Assembly: GCA_038212095.1 (NCBI GenBank)
Contig: JBBQUW010000039.1
Span: forward strand, 1 to 24,630
DNA length: 24,630 nucleotides
DNA from: JAICYJ01 sp038212095
GTDB taxonomy: Bacteria; Actinomycetota; Thermoleophilia; Gaiellales; JAICJC01
Reading direction: 5' to 3'
Shown: positions 22,344-24,630 of the stretch, in pieces
Numbering within the stretch: the first letter of the stretch is position 1
How the letters are laid out: each line of letters begins with the position of its first letter
Notes under the pieces: generated by a model
Databases searched by the model: none
What the model was told of the DNA's origin: nothing
Seen by the model: the letters and a program-made list of their open reading frames with translations, nothing else
Program-made: the position numbers and the translations under genes

Positions 22344-24458
22344 TCAGATCGCAACGTGCGGCGACTCGTGCGCAGCGAACAGCTCGGCGCTGCGCAGCGC
22401 CAGCGAACCCTGGCCGGCGATCGCGGTGATCGTCTCCACCGCGCGATCGGAGAACGAGCTGCACAGCACCACCAGCAGACCGCCGTTGATCGGCGCCAGC
22501 GCGGCGACGTCCGCCGATCCCGAGGCAGCCAGCGAGAGCGCGGCCAGCTCGGACAGGGCGATCACCTCGACCTCGTCGCCGGCCGCAGGGCGGGCGTGGA
22601 TGGCTGCCAACGCCACCGAGCGCACAGCATCATCGCCGTGGGCCGCAAGCACCCGCAGGCGGCCGTCATCGCCCGGCTCGCGCATCACGATCGCCGCCGC
22701 CGACGCGCCGGTCAGCTCGCGCGCCGCGCTGGCCACGTGCGATGCGACCGCCAGCGGAGAGGGGTCGGCCGTCGCCATGGTTGCGATCTCGAGCAGCGCC
22801 TTGGCCACCGCCACCGAACGCCGCTCCGCCTCCAGCAGCCGCGCATTCTCGAACGCCACCGCCGCCTGGGCTGCGAGCAGCTCGAGCAGACGCACCGAGA
22901 GCGTCGAGAACTGGTCGAGGCCGAGCTTGCTGAGCACGATCACACCGATCGTGCGCCGCTCGTATCGCAGCGGCACGGCCAGAATCGACTCGTCGATCTG
23001 GGCGCTGCCCTCGATGTCCTCCGCGAACTCGCAGTTCGCGGCGTCGGCAACACAGAGCGTCTGGCCACGCCTGGCGGCGGTGCCCGTGATGCCCTCACCC
23101 ATCTCGCAGCGCAGCGCGTCGAACGTCTCGCCGGCGTACTCCGACAGCACGCCGCCAAACGCGATCGGCTCCAGCGTGAGGTGGTCGTCGGCCAGCAGGT
23201 AGACGCGGGCGTTGTGGTAGTCGATCATCGCTCGAAGCTCGGTCACGATCGCCTCCGCGATCTGCCAGACGTCGTTGAGACGATTCAGCTTTCCCGCCAT
23301 TCCTCCCAGCAGACGGATCTGGGTCAGCGACTCCAGCTCAGCCTTGCGCCCGCCGCCCGACCGGCGGCCGGCCCGCTGAGCGCGCACGGCCGTGGAGTAG
23401 CTCGCAGCGCGATCCTTGCCACGCTCCTTGGCCGCGTACAGGGCCGCGTCGGCCGCGATCAGGAGCTCGGTCGGATTCTTCGCATCGCCGGGGAACGAGG
23501 CCACGCCGCACGAAACCGTCACGGGGCGCACCCCCGAAAGCGAGCGCACGCGCGCGCACAGACGGTCGGCGGCAGCCTTCGCCGCCCTCTTGCTGGTCTC
23601 CGGCAGCAGAATTGCGAACTCCTCGCCGCCGACCCGAAACGCGGAGTCGGTCGCGCGCAGCGTCTCGGCCGCGATCGACGACACCATCCGCAACACGATG
23701 TCGCCCTCGTGGTGGCCATGCACGTCGTTCAGCACCTTGAAGTCGTCGAGGTCAAAGGTGATGACGGAGAGCTCGCGACGGTATCGGTTCGCTCGTTCCA
23801 CCTCGTCCCGCACCCGCTCATGGAACATGCGGTGGTTGAACAGCCCGGTCAGCCAGTCGGTCTGGGCCTCGCGCAGCAGGTGCTCTCGGTTCTGAGTGTT
23901 GTCCAGGGCGAGGGCAGCCATGTCGGCGAAGTGGCAGATCAGCTCGAACTCGTGCTCATCGAAGCCGACGTCCTCACCGAGCCGGTAGACGTTGAGCGTC
24001 CCGATCGCGCGGTCACGCACGGTCAGCGGCACGACTGCGACGGCCTCCGGCTCGCTCTCAGTCCCGGGCACGATCTGGATGCGCGGATCGAGCTGCGCCT
24101 GCGGCACATTCTGCGCCAGGCCGTGCTCCACCACCCAGCCGGTCAGCCCCTGTCCCATGGCCAGCGGCGAATCGAGAATCTCTGCCGCGTACAGGTCGAC
24201 CGAGTGCAGCGGCACCAGCAGCCGATGCAACTCGTCCACCTGGTAGACGGTCAGCACGTCGTAGGGCACGAGCCGTTTCAGCTCGGTGGTGATCAGATCC
24301 AGCAGCTCGTCCAGACTGGCGGAGCCCAGCAGCATTCGGGAGATTCCGAGCAGCGTCTGGTAGGACGCCAGACGGACGTGCTGGGGTGCCGGACTGGAGC
24401 GGTCGGGCAAGGTGTCCTCTCGGGGCGATGAGACGGGACGTGCGGCGGAACTGTGCAC
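22344..24458 (-). CDS. Diguanylate cyclase with GAF sensors (GAF-GGDEF-GAF-GAF)
   Basis: The product is 704 aa, a cytoplasmic protein without membrane segments. The order is GAF (about 40-190), GGDEF (about 195-350), a basic Gly/Arg-rich linker, GAF (about 398-545) and a weaker GAF-like domain (about 553-695). The cyclase domain has the metal-binding FDLDDFK segment (235-241), the active GGEEF motif (277-281) and an inhibitory-site RATD (268-271) exactly five residues before it. It should therefore make c-di-GMP from GTP with product feedback. The start is GTG at 24458 with a weak upstream signal, and a TTG near residue 17 is an alternative. An intrinsically stable CCCCC-TTTC-GGGGG hairpin precedes it. 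Confidence 0.93.
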   Translation of the reverse strand: MHSSAARPVSSPREDTLPDRSSPAPQHVRLASYQTLLGISRMLLGSASLDELLDLITTELKRLVPYDVLTVYQVDELHRLLVPLHSVDLYAAEILDSPLAMGQGLTGWVVEHGLAQNVPQAQLDPRIQIVPGTESEPEAVAVVPLTVRDRAIGTLNVYRLGEDVGFDEHEFELICHFADMAALALDNTQNREHLLREAQTDWLTGLFNHRMFHERVRDEVERANRYRRELSVITFDLDDFKVLNDVHGHHEGDIVLRMVSSIAAETLRATDSAFRVGGEEFAILLPETSKRAAKAAADRLCARVRSLSGVRPVTVSCGVASFPGDAKNPTELLIAADAALYAAKERGKDRAASYSTAVRAQRAGRRSGGGRKAELESLTQIRLLGGMAGKLNRLNDVWQIAEAIVTELRAMIDYHNARVYLLADDHLTLEPIAFGGVLSEYAGETFDALRCEMGEGITGTAARRGQTLCVADAANCEFAEDIEGSAQIDESILAVPLRYERRTIGVIVLSKLGLDQFSTLSVRLLELLAAQAAVAFENARLLEAERRSVAVAKALLEIATMATADPSPLAVASHVASAARELTGASAAAIVMREPGDDGRLRVLAAHGDDAVRSVALAAIHARPAAGDEVEVIALSELAALSLAASGSADVAALAPINGGLLVVLCSSFSDRAVETITAIAGQGSLALRSAELFAAHESPHVAI

Positions 24459-24492
24459 ATCTCAGTTTCCGCCCCTGGGCGCAAATCTCCCA

Positions 24493-24506
24493 CCCCCGAA
24501 AGGGGG
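24493..24506 (-). repeat. Small hairpin between the partial gene and the GGDEF gene
   Basis: The minus strand reads CCCCC-TTTC-GGGGG, a perfect 5-bp G/C stem 8 nt after the stop of the upstream partial gene. No U-tract follows, so it is at best a weak terminator or a leader element of the cyclase mRNA. Confidence 0.3.
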
Positions 24507-24514
24507 ATCCACCT

Positions 24515-24630
24515 CTACCTCAATCGTCGATACGCGACCAGGCAGGCCACCGTCACGACCGTGATCACGAGTGTTCCGGCGATCGCCACGTGCACGGCGA
24601 TCACCTTCCAGGGGAGACCGTTTCGGTACT
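24515..24630 (-). CDS. 3' end of an unidentified gene with a C-terminal transmembrane segment
   Basis: An open frame enters from the right edge and stops at TAG (24515-24517), giving 37 visible residues. They form a polar stretch, then a hydrophobic helix (VIAVHVAIAGTLVITVVTV...) followed by a short basic tail (AYRRLR). The hydrophobic helix plus positive tail suggests a membrane protein C-terminus facing the cytoplasm. The gene is on the same strand as the diguanylate cyclase, 57 nt upstream of it, so the two may be co-transcribed. The fragment is too short to assign a family. Confidence 0.45.
   Translation of the reverse strand, partial: YRNGLPWKVIAVHVAIAGTLVITVVTVACLVAYRRLR

Noticed and set aside
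22329..24431. 700-codon plus-strand open frame opposite the diguanylate cyclase
   Set aside because: It is the mirror of the GGDEF gene in very GC-rich DNA. Its translation is a low-complexity Arg/Gln/His/Ala sequence without domains, while the minus-strand frame has GAF and GGEEF motifs.
1..24630. CRISPR arrays, insertion sequences, prophage or integrative elements
   Set aside because: No repeat-spacer pattern, transposase, integrase or duplicated attachment sequence was seen. The tRNA-Cys gene is not flanked by an integrase or a repeated 3' end.

Overview
This is a high-GC window with strong G/C preference at third codon positions, GTG and TTG starts, and many overlapping stop/start pairs. 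The 16S rRNA 5' end on the minus strand, GatCAB, a Tad pilus locus without a secretin gene and the overall gene repertoire suggest an Actinomycetota chromosome, possibly class Thermoleophilia. That placement is my inference, because only about 110 bases of 16S are present.

Left half (1-13475), all on the minus strand. An rRNA operon begins at the left edge: promoter about 394-422, a folded leader of roughly 280 nt, then 16S running off the window. Upstream of it lies a probable operon ilvE > DegT-type aminotransferase > MBL hydrolase > mpg > tyrS, with overlapping or nearly abutting genes, closed by a strong intrinsic terminator (437-464). Next come serA with a translationally coupled class V aminotransferase (serine / one-carbon metabolism), a PAP2_3 membrane protein, the gatC-gatA-gatB operon (Glu-tRNAGln/Asp-tRNAAsn amidotransferase), a cold-shock protein with a good promoter, and folD. 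These are ordinary housekeeping genes. No frameshifts or mobile elements are visible.

Right half (13476-22012), plus strand: a Tad/Flp pilus locus in the order flp pilin, tadE, tadG-like, cpaB/rcpC, cpaE/tadZ, cpaF/tadA, VWA-tadB fusion, tadC. Two features stand out. (1) The flp leader can form a 13-position stem (12 pairs, one A.G mismatch) in which 13619-13631 pairs with 13714-13726. This covers the Shine-Dalgarno sequence and the whole spacer up to the TTG start. The stem encloses two smaller hairpins and competes with a 5' hairpin, so it looks like a switchable RNA leader. A strong terminator follows flp before tadE, which would let the pilin be made in excess over the machinery. (2) The TadB platform protein carries an N-terminal signal peptide and a von Willebrand A domain with all MIDAS residues. 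No prepilin peptidase (TadV/CpaA) and no secretin gene is in the window.

Right end (22013-24630): a tRNA-Cys(GCA) gene on the plus strand, then a convergent GAF-GGDEF-GAF-GAF diguanylate cyclase with an intact GGEEF active site and a RxxD inhibitory site. After it comes the 3' end of an unidentified gene with one transmembrane segment. A c-di-GMP link between the cyclase and the pilus locus is plausible from position, but the sequence does not demonstrate it.
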